Program-made: the position numbers and the translations under genes | Assembly: GCA_004151065.3 (NCBI GenBank) | Contig: NWUY0300023531.1 | Span: 4,742-24,794 of the forward strand | DNA from: Larix sibirica | Taxonomy: Eukaryota; Streptophyta; Pinopsida; Pinales; Pinaceae | Length of the DNA: 20,053 bases | Direction: 5' to 3' | The notes under the pieces: generated by a model | Database searches by the model: none | What the model was told of the DNA's origin: nothing | What the model saw: only the letters and a program-made list of their open reading frames with translations | Shown: positions 9,800-19,040 of the stretch, piece by piece | Position numbering within the stretch: the stretch's first letter is position 1 | Layout of the letters: each line of letters opens with the position of its first letter

Positions 9800-10008
9800 C
9801 TAACCTTCCCAAAATAGGTCTCATAAAAAAAAACAAATTATTTTAAACTTGATTAAGACACACGTTGACTCTAAAATAGGATTTATCCACTAAAAGAAAT
9901 TATCATAAAAAGTATAAAAAAACAAAAACCTTCCCAAAATGGGTTTCATAGAAAAAACAAATTATTTTAAAATGAATTACTATATATATTGACGTTAAAA
10001 TATAATTT
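9800..10008. repeat. Two-copy tandem duplication, 125-bp period
   Basis: ACCTTCCCAAAAT is at 9803 and 9928. It is followed in each copy by GGTYTCATA, an A-run and ACAAATTATTTTAAA, then a related block around TTGACTCTAAAAT and TTGACGTTAAAAT. Non-coding. Confidence 0.75.
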
Positions 10009-10028
10009 AAATGCTATGAGTACTTTAA

Positions 10029-10110
10029 TTACACTGATAGGTGTTTATATCTTAGAATTTGGGGTGGACTACCATCTATGCTTTTCCTAGATTGAAGGAG
10101 GATGGGACAT
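10029..10110 (+). repeat. 82-bp direct repeat, copy 2
   Basis: Ungapped match to 8079-8160, about 79% identical by hand count. Both copies are followed by an ATTC(A/C)AAATTCAAA sequence, reached sooner here than after copy 1, which suggests a small indel. Confidence 0.75.
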
Positions 10111-10175
10111 TCAAAATTCAAAATAAACAATTATAAAAAAAAAACTAGTCGTTGATGCATGAATAACTCATAGCT

Positions 10176-10320
10176 CATGCATGGATAACAAGCAGTGACA
10201 TGATGACAGATAGCCGATGCATAGACAACAAGTGATTACAACTAAGCATGGAGAACAAGTAACATATAACTTGTTCATGGCACTTAACTTGTGCATTGCA
10301 ATTCGTGACACTTAACTTAT
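10176..10320. repeat. Short degenerate repeats of a GCATGGA-AACAAG motif
   Basis: GCATGGATAACAAG (about 10180), GCATAGACAACAAG (about 10219) and GCATGGAGAACAAG (about 10246) occur in the same direction. They are followed by an inverted relative, ACTTGTTCATGG at 10269-10280, that can pair with the third copy. The function is unknown. Confidence 0.5.
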
Positions 10321-10470
10321 GACTTATCAATATTCATTGACCACAAATTAAATATCTATACTAACTATATTTCACAAATACATTATTATTTTATGTCTTA
10401 AACATACACCTTTTTAAATTTTTAATACTCACAAATACTCCCCACTTAATAAACCCATCTTAAATGGCTT

Positions 10471-10630
10471 ATGAACTTCTTTATTAAATTTATCATGCTA
10501 AGTTTATCTTTAACAATCTGTGTCCCTTAAACGCTTATTAAACTAACCCATCTTTATGAACTTCTTTATTAAATTTATCATGCTAATTTTATCTTTAACA
10601 ATCTGTGTCCCTTAAACGCTTATTAAACCC
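10471..10630. repeat. Two-copy tandem duplication, 85-bp period, nearly identical
   Basis: ATGAACTTCTTTATTAAATT begins at 10471 and again at 10556. The copies continue through TATCTTTAACAATCTGTGTC and CCCTTAAACGCTTATTAAAC with one visible substitution (CTAAGTTT versus CTAATTTT). The near identity implies a recent event. Confidence 0.9.
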
Positions 10631-11299
10631 TTCGGTGCTATTCCATTTATCATGTTATTTTTTTCTTCACCAATTTAAGGAGCTTCAATACATGGAAGCT
10701 ACAAAGTTCGACTTTCATTTTCATAGAGCAAAGAACAATGTCTTAATCTTAATAACGATGAGATATTTAATGTTTCTTAAGCTTGACTTTATTGATCTCT
10801 TTTATCCATATTGTTAAAAGGTCAATAAAATTTCATGATAAACACTCTATATATATATTATTTAACAAAATTTAATTTAAAATATACTAAAAATTATTTA
10901 AAATATAAAATAAATAAAATTGAATGTTGAAATTGCGAAAAATAAATGTGCAATATCAGCAAACTATTTGGTTACAATAATTCAAATCGTATTTATAAAC
11001 TCGAAACTACGAAACCGTACTCCTCCCAGGAATGTAAGAAAGCTTGACCAACCTCTGTACAAAAATATTATTGAATCTCATTCAAAGCGAATGACGTCAC
11101 AAAGTATTTAATAAATCTAGCTTCTACTTCTGTTGACAGCTTTACTCTTATCCTTTAGTGTTCACACTTCTCTAGTAAATAGGAAGGAAAGTTTCCTGAG
11201 TCTAAATTTACAGGCGCATTAACAAGTTGTTTAAAGAATTATAAGAACTGACATCGACTCCATCTCTAAAGTTCTCTTGTTTATACATGACTGCCCCAA
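10631..11299. other. AT-rich non-coding DNA
   Basis: No gene recognised; the short open frames lack any family motif. It includes a TA-repeat near 10847-10858 and a TGACGTCA palindrome at 11092-11099. Confidence 0.5.
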
Positions 11300-11569
11300 A
11301 ATGATCAATGGGATCCATAGAATATTCATGACTACCCCATGTTGAAATGATCAATGGGATTCATAGAAATATGCAATTGAAGGTATATATAATTAGTATA
11401 TCACCAAAGATGAACTACAACTCTTATTGGAGCATGTTCAACCTGTTGAAATGATAAATGGGATCCATACAAATATGGATATGAAACAGCATCAGCAGCA
11501 CGATGGTATATATAAGTACTATATTTCCAAAGATAAACTCCCAACTGTTGTTGGAGCATGTTCAACCTG
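11300..11569. repeat. Tandem duplication of the methylesterase 3' flank
   Basis: AATGATCAATGGGAT-type blocks occur at 11300, 11346 and 11450. GTATATATAA-type blocks occur near 11382 and 11506, and AGCATGTTCAACCTG at 11431-11445 and 11555-11569 (offset 124). The last block contains the gene's stop codon (TCA at 11562-11564 on this strand), so the duplicated unit covers the 3' flank, and possibly the 3' untranslated region, up to and slightly into the coding end. Confidence 0.82.
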
Positions 11570-12958
11570 CAAACAGCTGGGCAATTTGAAGCAAGTGTCC
11601 GTAGAGCTCCAAAGGGGAAGAGAAGAAAGGGCTGTGATCGGTATCCATGCTCAAGACCTTATTAGGAGGCCACATCTTGATCATGGCCTCCTGTTTATTC
11701 AACAGTAAGACTCTGTCCTGCAAGGTCTTTATATAAACCCTTGGAACCTTCATAAATTCTTCTGAGGTTGCAATAAAATTGGCTGTCTGGAATGCCAGCA
11801 ACGGTGCTGGCCTTATCAGCAGTGAGGCCAGAGCAGCATCCTGTATATTGATTATACCCACATCAATATTAATGCAAAAAATAGTTATTGGGTTGAAAGT
11901 GGCGGATATAAATGTATAGTCCGGTTGGGTTCTGATAAATATCAATGGGTAATGATTGAAAACTACATAAATCAGATGGGCTATCCTTTTCAAAAAAACC
12001 ACGGGCCTTAATTACCAGTGAAATTTAGGGAGTTATTTTGTTTTGTTATTCTGATAGATTTTATACCTCAGGTGGGCTGAGTTGATATAGAATTTCTTGT
12101 TGCAGTTCTCTGCGTATCATGTAGCTTGTTGGAGGGTGTCCTGATCCGAGGCCATGGTAGAATTCAGATTCTTTTGAAAGGTCTGGAACTCCCTGCACAG
12201 ATTGAATTAGAAATTGTAATTTCCCATATCTCAAAAAAAAAATACACACACATATAAGACTGGGTGTAAGCATATGAAACATGTTTGGAGATTTTTAAAT
12301 ATTCACTTCAGTTTCTACAAAATACAGAGCAAAAACTGCATATAGAATATTAAAAATCTGCATAAATATTAAGAACAAGGGGGTCCTTAAAATCATCTCT
12401 GAAGCTCAGATTATAACATTAAATAGCAGTAATTCCTTTGGATTCATAAGGTCAACCTGCTGGACATCTTGGTCAGCACAAAACCCATGAGACAGCATGG
12501 TGGCAGCAACGTAAACTGCAACAGCAATCTTATGGCCAAACACATGGATTGCATGGCTCAAGCTCAGTCCTCCAGCACTGTGACCAACCAGCACAACCTA
12601 CATCAAACAAACAACAGATAAAAATCCAAATAACTTCACAACTCACATGGGAACTGAACTAGCTTCACTGTCACAGGCATTTGAATCCATGGTGATTCCA
12701 GACCTTTTGAGAGTGAGGTATTTCTGAGAGTATGTTCATCAAAGGGCTTTCATAATCCTCAAAGGAAGTGATTGTATCAGGATCCACAGTGCTTAGGCCT
12801 GATCCTGTGAGATCCATGGCAGTGACCTTATGCCCAGAGTTTTGCAGAAGATAGACGAGCTTGTACCAGCACCAAGCTCCATGGCCTGCACCATGTATCA
12901 GCACAAAATGGAACTTGCCATGTTGATGGTTGTGGCAGCCATTTTCCACTGCAGCCAT
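11562..12958 (-). CDS. Methylesterase (MES/SABP2-like alpha/beta hydrolase), four exons
   Basis: Members hydrolyse methyl esters of plant hormones such as methyl salicylate, methyl jasmonate or methyl-IAA; the substrate here is not readable. Exons on the minus strand: 12958-12704, 12597-12457, 12192-12067 and 11840-11562 (85, 47, 42 and 92 codons; 266 aa, close to the family's usual 260 or so). All introns are phase 0 with GT-AG ends (106, 264 and 226 bp). The oxyanion region HGAGHGAWCW is at residues 22-31, the nucleophile motif GHSAGG has Ser92, QDRV has Asp216 and TDHSPFF has His243, so the triad is complete. There is no signal peptide, suggesting a cytosolic enzyme. The TLQDR and DHSPFFSSP wording resembles, from memory, the Arabidopsis MES10-17 group more than SABP2 itself. 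No lesion is seen, and the copy appears intact. Confidence 0.9.
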
Positions 12959-13023
12959 GAAGCTCCTCCTCTTCTTCCTTGGTTTTGGTGATAATGATGA
13001 AATAGAATGTGGCTTTTTGGCTC

Positions 13024-13030
13024 TTTATAG
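13024..13030 (-). promoter_or_regulatory. TATA box of the methylesterase gene
   Basis: CTATAAA on the minus strand, about 66-72 bases upstream of the ATG at 12958. This would place transcription start near 12995 and give a 5' leader of about 35-40 bases rich in GAAGAAGAGGAGG. No upstream ATG falls inside that predicted leader. Confidence 0.65.
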
Positions 13031-13136
13031 CCATGAAAGCAAAAAAGGAATGTATGATGGGTTCTGATTGTAATCACAGTTTCTAGATTGCTTGGTCATA
13101 TATTCCGAACCCAGCAAAAATGGTGTGTTATCATTG

Positions 13137-13142
13137 AGTCAA
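13137..13142 (-). promoter_or_regulatory. W-box-like TTGACT in the methylesterase promoter
   Basis: TTGACT on the minus strand, about 180 bases upstream of the start codon. W-boxes bind WRKY factors and are common in defence-related promoters (general knowledge), but a six-base match can arise by chance. Confidence 0.25.
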
Positions 13143-13144
13143 AA

Positions 13145-13408
13145 GTAGGGACTCTGACCTGGGTTAGGTTTAGGGGAAGTTGGATAATTTCTTGATTGTA
13201 AGAGGTCTGGGTTGTGTTAAAACATTGATCATTTGAGGATCAAAAAGTGTAATTTAAATAGTTGTGTAAATGTTTTTAAAAGCATTAAAGTATAATTTTT
13301 TTAAAGAGTTTATGTAAATATTTTTTAAAGAGTTTAAATATTTAATATTTAAACTGTAAATAATTTTATATGATCATTGTGATTTTTGAATTTCACTAAG
13401 AACACAAA
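13145..13408. other. AT-rich upstream region of the methylesterase gene
   Basis: No coding sequence recognised; runs of TTTAAA-type sequence. It may contain distal promoter elements that cannot be identified by eye. Confidence 0.4.
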
Positions 13409-13594
13409 TTTAATTGATTATTTGAAAGTTATAAATCAAATTTCAGATATAACATTTAATTGATTAGTTGAAAGTTATAAATCAAAATTCAGACATATAA
13501 CATCGATATGGTTAATGCAATATTTTCATTTAATTGTGCAATAAAAATTTGATTGATTAATTGAAAATTATGAATCAAACCTTAGCAATAGCAT
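13409..13594. repeat. Three-copy degenerate repeat, about 46-bp unit
   Basis: Units begin TTTAATTGATTATTTGAAAG at 13409, TTTAATTGATTAGTTGAAAG at 13455 and TTTGATTGATTAATTGAAAA at 13548. Each is followed by TTATRAATCAAA and ends near a RCAT block. The first two are adjacent; the third is separated by about 47 unrelated bases. Confidence 0.8.
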
Positions 13595-14088
13595 TATATA
13601 TGTATTCAATTTTAGTAAATATCACAACATTAATTCCCTGATAATGAGATCACTGACTCCCAACTGTAAAGAGTTTTGTACCACATTTGTAACTTTAATA
13701 GGACTTAATAAAAAATAATATAAAAATAGTTGGCGCCTTTGACGACCCTGGTGAAGAAGACTAGAGATAAACATAAAAGATAGTTGACTTTGGTAATGTT
13801 TTGGATTTAAACAAGCCGTCTTTGTTTTATTTCACAGGTTTTACCTTATTAATGTGTATAAATTTTATTTAATTTGTTCGTCAAAGATTAGATGAAGGAA
13901 ATGGGTTGAATGCCATGGCTGGAATGGTTGTTGGGGTGATGATTTTTCCATGTATTCTGCGTTTTCTTATTTTCCTTATATGGATAGTGATTGATAGCTG
14001 TGAGGCTTTAACGTGTCCATATTTTGCTTCAAATTCTTCCAATAAAATGGATCATTAATTTAAATTCCCAATCCGATAAGACCTCCAC
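13595..14088. other. Non-coding DNA, no gene recognised
   Basis: Contains TGGCGCC at 13731-13737, resembling a retrotransposon primer-binding site (see findings). Otherwise nothing identifiable. Confidence 0.45.
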
Positions 14089-14235
14089 AGGGTTTTGCCG
14101 GGAAGATTCACCAGTCCAACAGGGTTGGAATTTCATATCCAACTCAATCAAATTTGACAAAGGGTTTTGCCGGGAAGATTCACCGGTCCAACAGGGTTGG
14201 AATTTCACATCCAATTCACTCATCAAATTTGACAA
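14089..14235. repeat. Two-copy tandem duplication, 72-bp unit
   Basis: AGGGTTTTGCCGGGAAGATT starts at 14089 and 14161. Each copy continues through CACCRGTCCAACAGGGTTGG and AATTTCAYATCCAAYTCA to ATCAAATTTGACAA. The parallel open frames on both strands are products of this repeat and not a gene. Confidence 0.9.
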
Positions 14236-14388
14236 AATTTGACAATGACATGCTGAGAATGATTTTACCAACAATTTTATTTTTTTTACAGATAGACTTG
14301 ATTTGTCACTGACAAAATTTGACAAAGAGATTCTGAGAATGATTTTACAAAAAAAATAGTTTTTTTTTACGGATAGACTTGTCAATCA
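14231..14388. repeat. Two-copy tandem duplication, 80-bp unit
   Basis: GACAAAATTTGACAA begins at 14231 and 14311. Each is followed by CTGAGAATGATTTTAC, a T-run, then ACRGATAGACTTG. It follows the 72-bp repeat directly and shares its TTTGACAA end. Confidence 0.88.
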
Positions 14389-14885
14389 AATTCCATCCCT
14401 GAGTCCAAGCTTACGAAGACCTTAGAGGCCCATAATCAAATAATATTCTTTAAAATATAGATTATGTTTAACCACATTAAGATTTAATCTCACTCCACTT
14501 CACTCCATGATTATAAGAATTGGCAAAGACCTTATATAGGGTACTTCCCTGTTGTATTGCACTCCCAATTGATCCATATATTTTTGAAATTTTGTTGATT
14601 TCTTTTTCTGAGTAGTGGCTTGTGGGAGCAAATATTAGCATGGGCGTTGGTATGGGCAGTCTGGACGTCCTGACAAGTTGCTGAGCTATATCATGAGTTC
14701 TGTATGTCTGGGTTATGGTTTTTTGTTGATGCATGCCAGGTCATGAGGCTGGATTGCATGAGCTCTGTAAAGCAGCAGAGGTGATGTAACTATTGGAATA
14801 ATCTCAGTTGAGATCTAGCAAAGGTTTCAACAAAAAGATTGAGTGTTTCTAGTATATTCCGTGACAGCTTTTGCTGCAATTTCAG
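14389..14885. other. Non-coding DNA, no gene recognised
   Basis: An 85-codon minus-strand open frame at 14477-14734 shows no recognisable motif and is not called. Confidence 0.4.
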
Positions 14886-14992
14886 GTTCAACTGTTGCAA
14901 ATAGGTCAACTGTTGCATATAGGCCTGCCTCTCTCAAGCCTATCATGTCCAGATCAGATTCAATGGATAATTGGGATGGTCAGAAAGAGTAA
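14886..14992 (+). pseudogene. Candidate exon of unknown gene (weak)
   Basis: A pyrimidine-rich tract ending TTTGCTGCAATTTCAG (splice-acceptor-like) precedes a 34-codon frame reading through STVANRSTVAYRP and SLKPIMSRSDSMDNWDGQKE to TAA at 14990-14992. The Ser/Arg/Asp-rich composition looks more protein-like than the surrounding sequence, but I do not recognise the family and see no matching upstream exon. It may be a gene relic or chance. Confidence 0.25.
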
Positions 14993-15535
14993 CGTGTTGA
15001 TAGGTTTCATTTTATGAATTTCCAATCTTGATTTTTAAAGTTGAATATAGTATTGAATGAAATAATATGAATGACTAATAACTGCCTTATGTTGGGTTTT
15101 GGCAGTGCCTTGAAGCTCCACATACTTTTTTGACCATCAATAAACAGTGGGTTGTTTTTTTCTTTCGAATTATTATATTTGATCTGTTATGTTATGGGAC
15201 ATCATGCATCTCTTCGTCATGCTGATATGTACAATACATCAATTTTTTCTCAAATAATCTCTATCAGAAATTGTTACTAGTTTTATGTTACGACATGTTT
15301 ATTTGGTTTTTTTCCATTTCCATGATCTTCAAAACTTTTCTTAATTGTTGAGGATCTCATGGATATAAAAAATGGGGCCCTAGTTGACATTTGATTGTGT
15401 TGATGAGCTAAAGTGAAACACAAAATCGAACAGCCTGCACATGCAGCTACTGTGCCAGGACCAGTTACTGTTTCACCACATTCTATCAGTGTAACACACA
15501 ATCAAATGTGATAGTGCTTTGGGAAGGGGTTTTGT

Positions 15536-15945
15536 CATGCAAACAGTAGTTGGGATGGGACCATACCATACAAACAGCTTCTGACATATGTAGAATCCCT
15601 TGTCGATGTGAGGGAAGGTGTTTGACACGACTTTGCCATGTAAACAGTGGTTGGGATGGGGCCATATGCAGAATCCTTTATAGATGTGAGGGAAGGTGTT
15701 TGACACGACCTTGCCATGTAAACAGTGGTTGGGATGGGGCCATACAAACAGCCTCTGACATGTGCAGAAGCCCTTGTAGGTGTGAGGGAATGTGTTTGAC
15801 GCAATCAAATGTGATTCAGTGATGGGGAAGGGGCTTTGGGAAGGGGCATTTTTGCCATGCAAACAGTGGTTGGGATGGTGCCATGCCATACAAACAGTCT
15901 TGATATGTGTAGAATTCCTTGTAAATGTAAGGGGAGGTGTTTGAC
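15536..15945. repeat. Four-unit minisatellite-like array
   Basis: Units begin CATGYAAACAGTRGTTGGGA at 15536, 15637, 15715 and 15856, so spacings are 101, 79 (or 78) and 141 bases, and the last unit is about 90. The complete unit holds a CCATACAAACAG block, a TGTAGAATYCCTTG-type block and GAGGGAAGGTGTTTGAC. Unit 2 lacks the middle block. Unit 3 ends with an extra ATCAAATGTGAT segment plus GGGAAGGGG-type sequence that also occurs just before unit 1 (about 15500-15535), so that segment marks the ends of a larger duplicated block. Long overlapping open frames here on both strands are repeat artefacts. Confidence 0.88.
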
Positions 15946-16020
15946 CATTTGACTTACAGGCGTTGGTTTGCACAAAGCAAATTTCTTGAACTGACCTTTA
16001 TAGGATACTTCAGGTAGAGC

Positions 16021-16197
16021 AGGAGCCCCATTTGTTACCTACCCTTCTTTGAAGAAGAAGTTGCTGCTAAGCTAGCAGCAAAAGCCAGCAATAAGGTTAG
16101 TTGACCATCTTGATCAATGCAGGTTCCAGAATATGCTTTGGACAATGATTTTGCACCATGGAATCATGTTGATAGTGCTTTTCAGCAGTGGTTGTAA
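16021..16197 (+). pseudogene. Candidate 3' exon of unknown gene (weak)
   Basis: One frame reads FFEEEVAAKLAAKASNKV at 16045-16098, then stops. After a 27-base GT...AG stretch (16096-16122) the same frame reads VPEYALDNDFAPWNHVDSAF then QQWL and TAA at 16195-16197. The protein-like composition and the acceptor-like TCAATGCAG before GTT suggest a terminal exon, but 27 bases is too short for a normal plant intron, so either the real donor lies elsewhere or the gene is broken. I do not recognise the protein. It could pair with the candidate exon at 14886, with the repeat array inside an intron. Confidence 0.3.
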
Positions 16198-17262
16198 AAT
16201 TTGTTTCAGCCATATATCACTTGAAGATTGTAATTGTACAGGCAATCAAAATTATGATTATTAATAGCTAGGATCTTGGTCTTGTATTTTTGTACCTATT
16301 GACTCAGATCTTTTCATTCATTGTTATTAAATGATTAACTAGAATCTAGTACCATGTTTTCTTTATACTTTATAGCCTTCATGTGGGTACTTAACTGTGC
16401 TGAGAGCCTGAGAATGCAAGTGCATATTCCATTTGGTTATTGCATGACTCCATATCCTGGTCTTTTATGGTGCAAATTTTGACTTTCTTTTCTTCTCAGC
16501 CAGGCTGTCTCATTTGAATATGTTGTTTAGTAGTATAAACTCATAGAGACTGGCAATGTTGCTGTGTCAGCACATTTGAATTATCATACAATCTTTTTTC
16601 TGGTTAAATGCTGTCATCAATGAAGGAGCTTGATAAACTGAATTTGTGGCAATAAGGACCTCACTTAGTTTAATTGGTTGGATTACAATTGGCTATGTTC
16701 ATTAAATTTTTCAATTTAAAAAAAATCTATTTAAACAAATTTAAATAGGCATAAGGAATTAAAAATACATAATTCAATATGTTTAATTAATTTATAAAAA
16801 AAATAATAAAATTAAACTATGAATAAAATTAAATACTAAAAACTAATTACATGTAAATAGGATTTCTAATTAAAATTAAAATATTTTCTTTTAAATCATG
16901 TTTTATAAAAAGTATATAGCCAACAGAAAAATACATTCAACATCCTCTACAATTTAAGCAATACCCACTTCTACAATTGAAGCAACACCCACTGCAACAA
17001 TATCCAAGAACAAAATTTACAAATGCAGGGAAGATAAGTGGTCTTCTCTTAACTGAACTGAATTCCACATGGTATGGATACTTACCATAAAGTTGACTAA
17101 ATACTTGAATATATTTACAATTATAATATTTTTAAAATTCACTAAATGTTACTTGAAATTTTACTAGTTAAGATAAATAGAATTTCAACTAGAATTAATT
17201 TCAGTCTATATTACTTATCTTATAATCTGAGAAATCAGTTTAAACAAATTTGTGACTATAGG
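16198..17262. other. AT-rich non-coding DNA
   Basis: No gene recognised. The AT content is extreme at about 16690-16920. A small 24-base tandem repeat (CTACAATTTAAGCAATACCC and CTACAATTGAAGCAACACCC) occurs at 16947-16994. Confidence 0.5.
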
Positions 17263-17339
17263 TAGATCAAAGCCATAAGCCCATACTTACTTATTCAACT
17301 CTATTTTCACATATAGATCAAGACCATGAGCCCATACTT
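17263..17339. repeat. Short direct repeat, 51-bp period
   Basis: TAGATCAAAGCCATAAGCCC plus ATACTT at 17263-17288 recurs as TAGATCAAGACCATGAGCCC plus ATACTT at 17314-17339. Confidence 0.75.
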
Positions 17340-18738
17340 CTGTTGTAGAGTCAGTACTAAAATTTTTCTTTACCTATGTTTTGGGTACCGAATGGTGTTA
17401 ATGCTACTATGTTTGGCTGAAGCAAATTTGAATTGCCTCACCAACATGGATACTTTGCAGAAACAAATTTTGTTCTTTGCAATGCAAGATGGATTCAATT
17501 AGTATATTACGAGCTGTCCTCTGACTGCTATTCTCCTGCAGACCTGAGATGGCTCTGCTCAGGTTCTGTTTACACTGTTCTGTTTGTAGGCTTTGTAAAG
17601 CAGAAAAAACATTACACTTCAGTGAGCAAGCCCACTGCCTCTGTATGGTGCCATCCGAGTAACCCACTCTGCAATCAAAGTTCTGCAGCTACACTGCACA
17701 AAAAATGGAATGTTTTGCTCACTCACAACTGGCATTTGTTTAGATGTCGGGTGTTTGAATAACCAACAATTTCTGCCTTACCATGATGACTGTAGCTGCT
17801 CACTAATTAAACAGCAATCAAACATATTATCAATCAGCCCACACAATACTCAGGCATTCCATCCTCTGCCATTGCCTTTGCCTATTCATATAATGAATTG
17901 ATGCACCCAGTTAGAGGTCAATTCCTTTGCTATGGGCCATGGCAAAGGCTTTGAGGAAACAGGTGGGACATAGCAAACACAGTGAAATGTGTGTATGAAT
18001 TCAGGCCAAATGTAGAGGGTTGTAGCCAACGAATTGATGAACATTAGCGATGTAGCGAATCAATTATAATATACAGTAAGCAATGAAGCCAATGAGAAAT
18101 TTGTCATTATCAATTCACAATGAACAGGTGAATGGTTGTAACATAGGTTTACACAGAAGAATCGCTCTATTTATTTAGAACTTAGCGTAAAGCATGTTAT
18201 GACTTATGTGGCAGTACACAAGAAATTGCGAAAGCGTTTATTCTGTGCTCTCAATGGAATATATGCTCATTTCTTCTCTCCCTTCTCGTGACTTGCTTTC
18301 ATCAGTGACTCAGCTAATAAGTTGAGATAAGGTGGCATGGCAATTTCAATCACGCCTCTTCAAATCTCTTCACTTATTCCATTCCCAGAGTGTCACTCCC
18401 TGCAAATGATGTCCACGAGCTCGTACTGCAGTTGAATTGTTTTCAACTAAACAAATAGCAAATAGCATGCCTGCCAACATTCACACACACGGATTGGATT
18501 GTCAGCTCCGGAAGCGTCCCCTTTCACTTTGACCCCATATCCATTTAGGCTCTTGATTGACGGGAGGGCAGGAGGATGTGGAGATTAGGGTTTAGCAGGG
18601 GCATTCAGCTTTCCGTGGAGCATAGATGGCGTGGGAGGAGGAAGTAGACTACGGCGACCGGAAGCTTTGGTCAAACTCCGGGTATATTCCATTGAGACGA
18701 GGAATATAGAGAGATGTTGGTGGAGGCTAGAGAAGCGG
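17340..18738. other. No gene recognised
   Basis: Open frames at 17407-17762 (both strands) and 18585-18845 (minus) have no family motif. The section from about 18480 onward is more GC- and CpG-rich than the rest and could be the 5' part of the following LINE or an unrelated fragment; this cannot be decided from the sequence. Confidence 0.4.
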
Positions 18739-18759
18739 GGACGGGCAAAATGCCCGTCC
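18739..18759. repeat. Perfect 9-bp inverted repeat with 3-base loop
   Basis: GGACGGGCA, AAA, TGCCCGTCC. A second, looser inverted pair, CCGTCAAA (18758-18765) and TTTGACGG (18846-18853), lies around it. It stands out in otherwise AT-rich DNA. Confidence 0.7.
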
Positions 18760-19040
18760 GTCAAATATGGCCTATAGTTCATACTAACTGTCACGTAAAA
18801 CGAAGAAAGCTGGAAAAGGTTTGTATTAAGTGTCAAAACCATCATTTTTGACGGGTGAGATTTTTACCAAATTTTTGGGCTGTGTATGGTGTGGTTGCCA
18901 ATCATGGAAGAAGTAGGGAAAACTATCTAGTTAGTTTGGGGAATGAAGGGTTGGTGGTGGAGGTCGAGAAACCGGTAGAAGTGGTCTCTGATAGGATTAT
19001 GGTAGAACGAGTCAGATGTGGTAAGTCTCACGGGGGATAG

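Noticed and set aside
12828-13034. Minus-strand frame starting upstream of the methylesterase ATG
   Set aside because: It is out of frame with the gene, and its start codon lies at the TATA box, upstream of the predicted transcription start.
14024-14385. Open frames of 72 and 118 codons on opposite strands
   Set aside because: They are the translated 72-bp and 80-bp tandem duplications.
15536-15945. CRISPR-like array
   Set aside because: The repeats are long, directly adjacent and variable, with no short constant repeat or unique spacers, and the context is a plant genome.
15473-15973. Long overlapping open frames on both strands
   Set aside because: They coincide exactly with the four-unit repeat array; the peptides are just the repeat translated, with no family motif.
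17407-17762. Open frames on both strands, up to 109 codons
   Set aside because: No recognisable domain, splice context or promoter; a length common by chance.
18585-18845. 86-codon minus-strand frame
   Set aside because: No family motif; it overlaps the palindrome and the probable LINE boundary.
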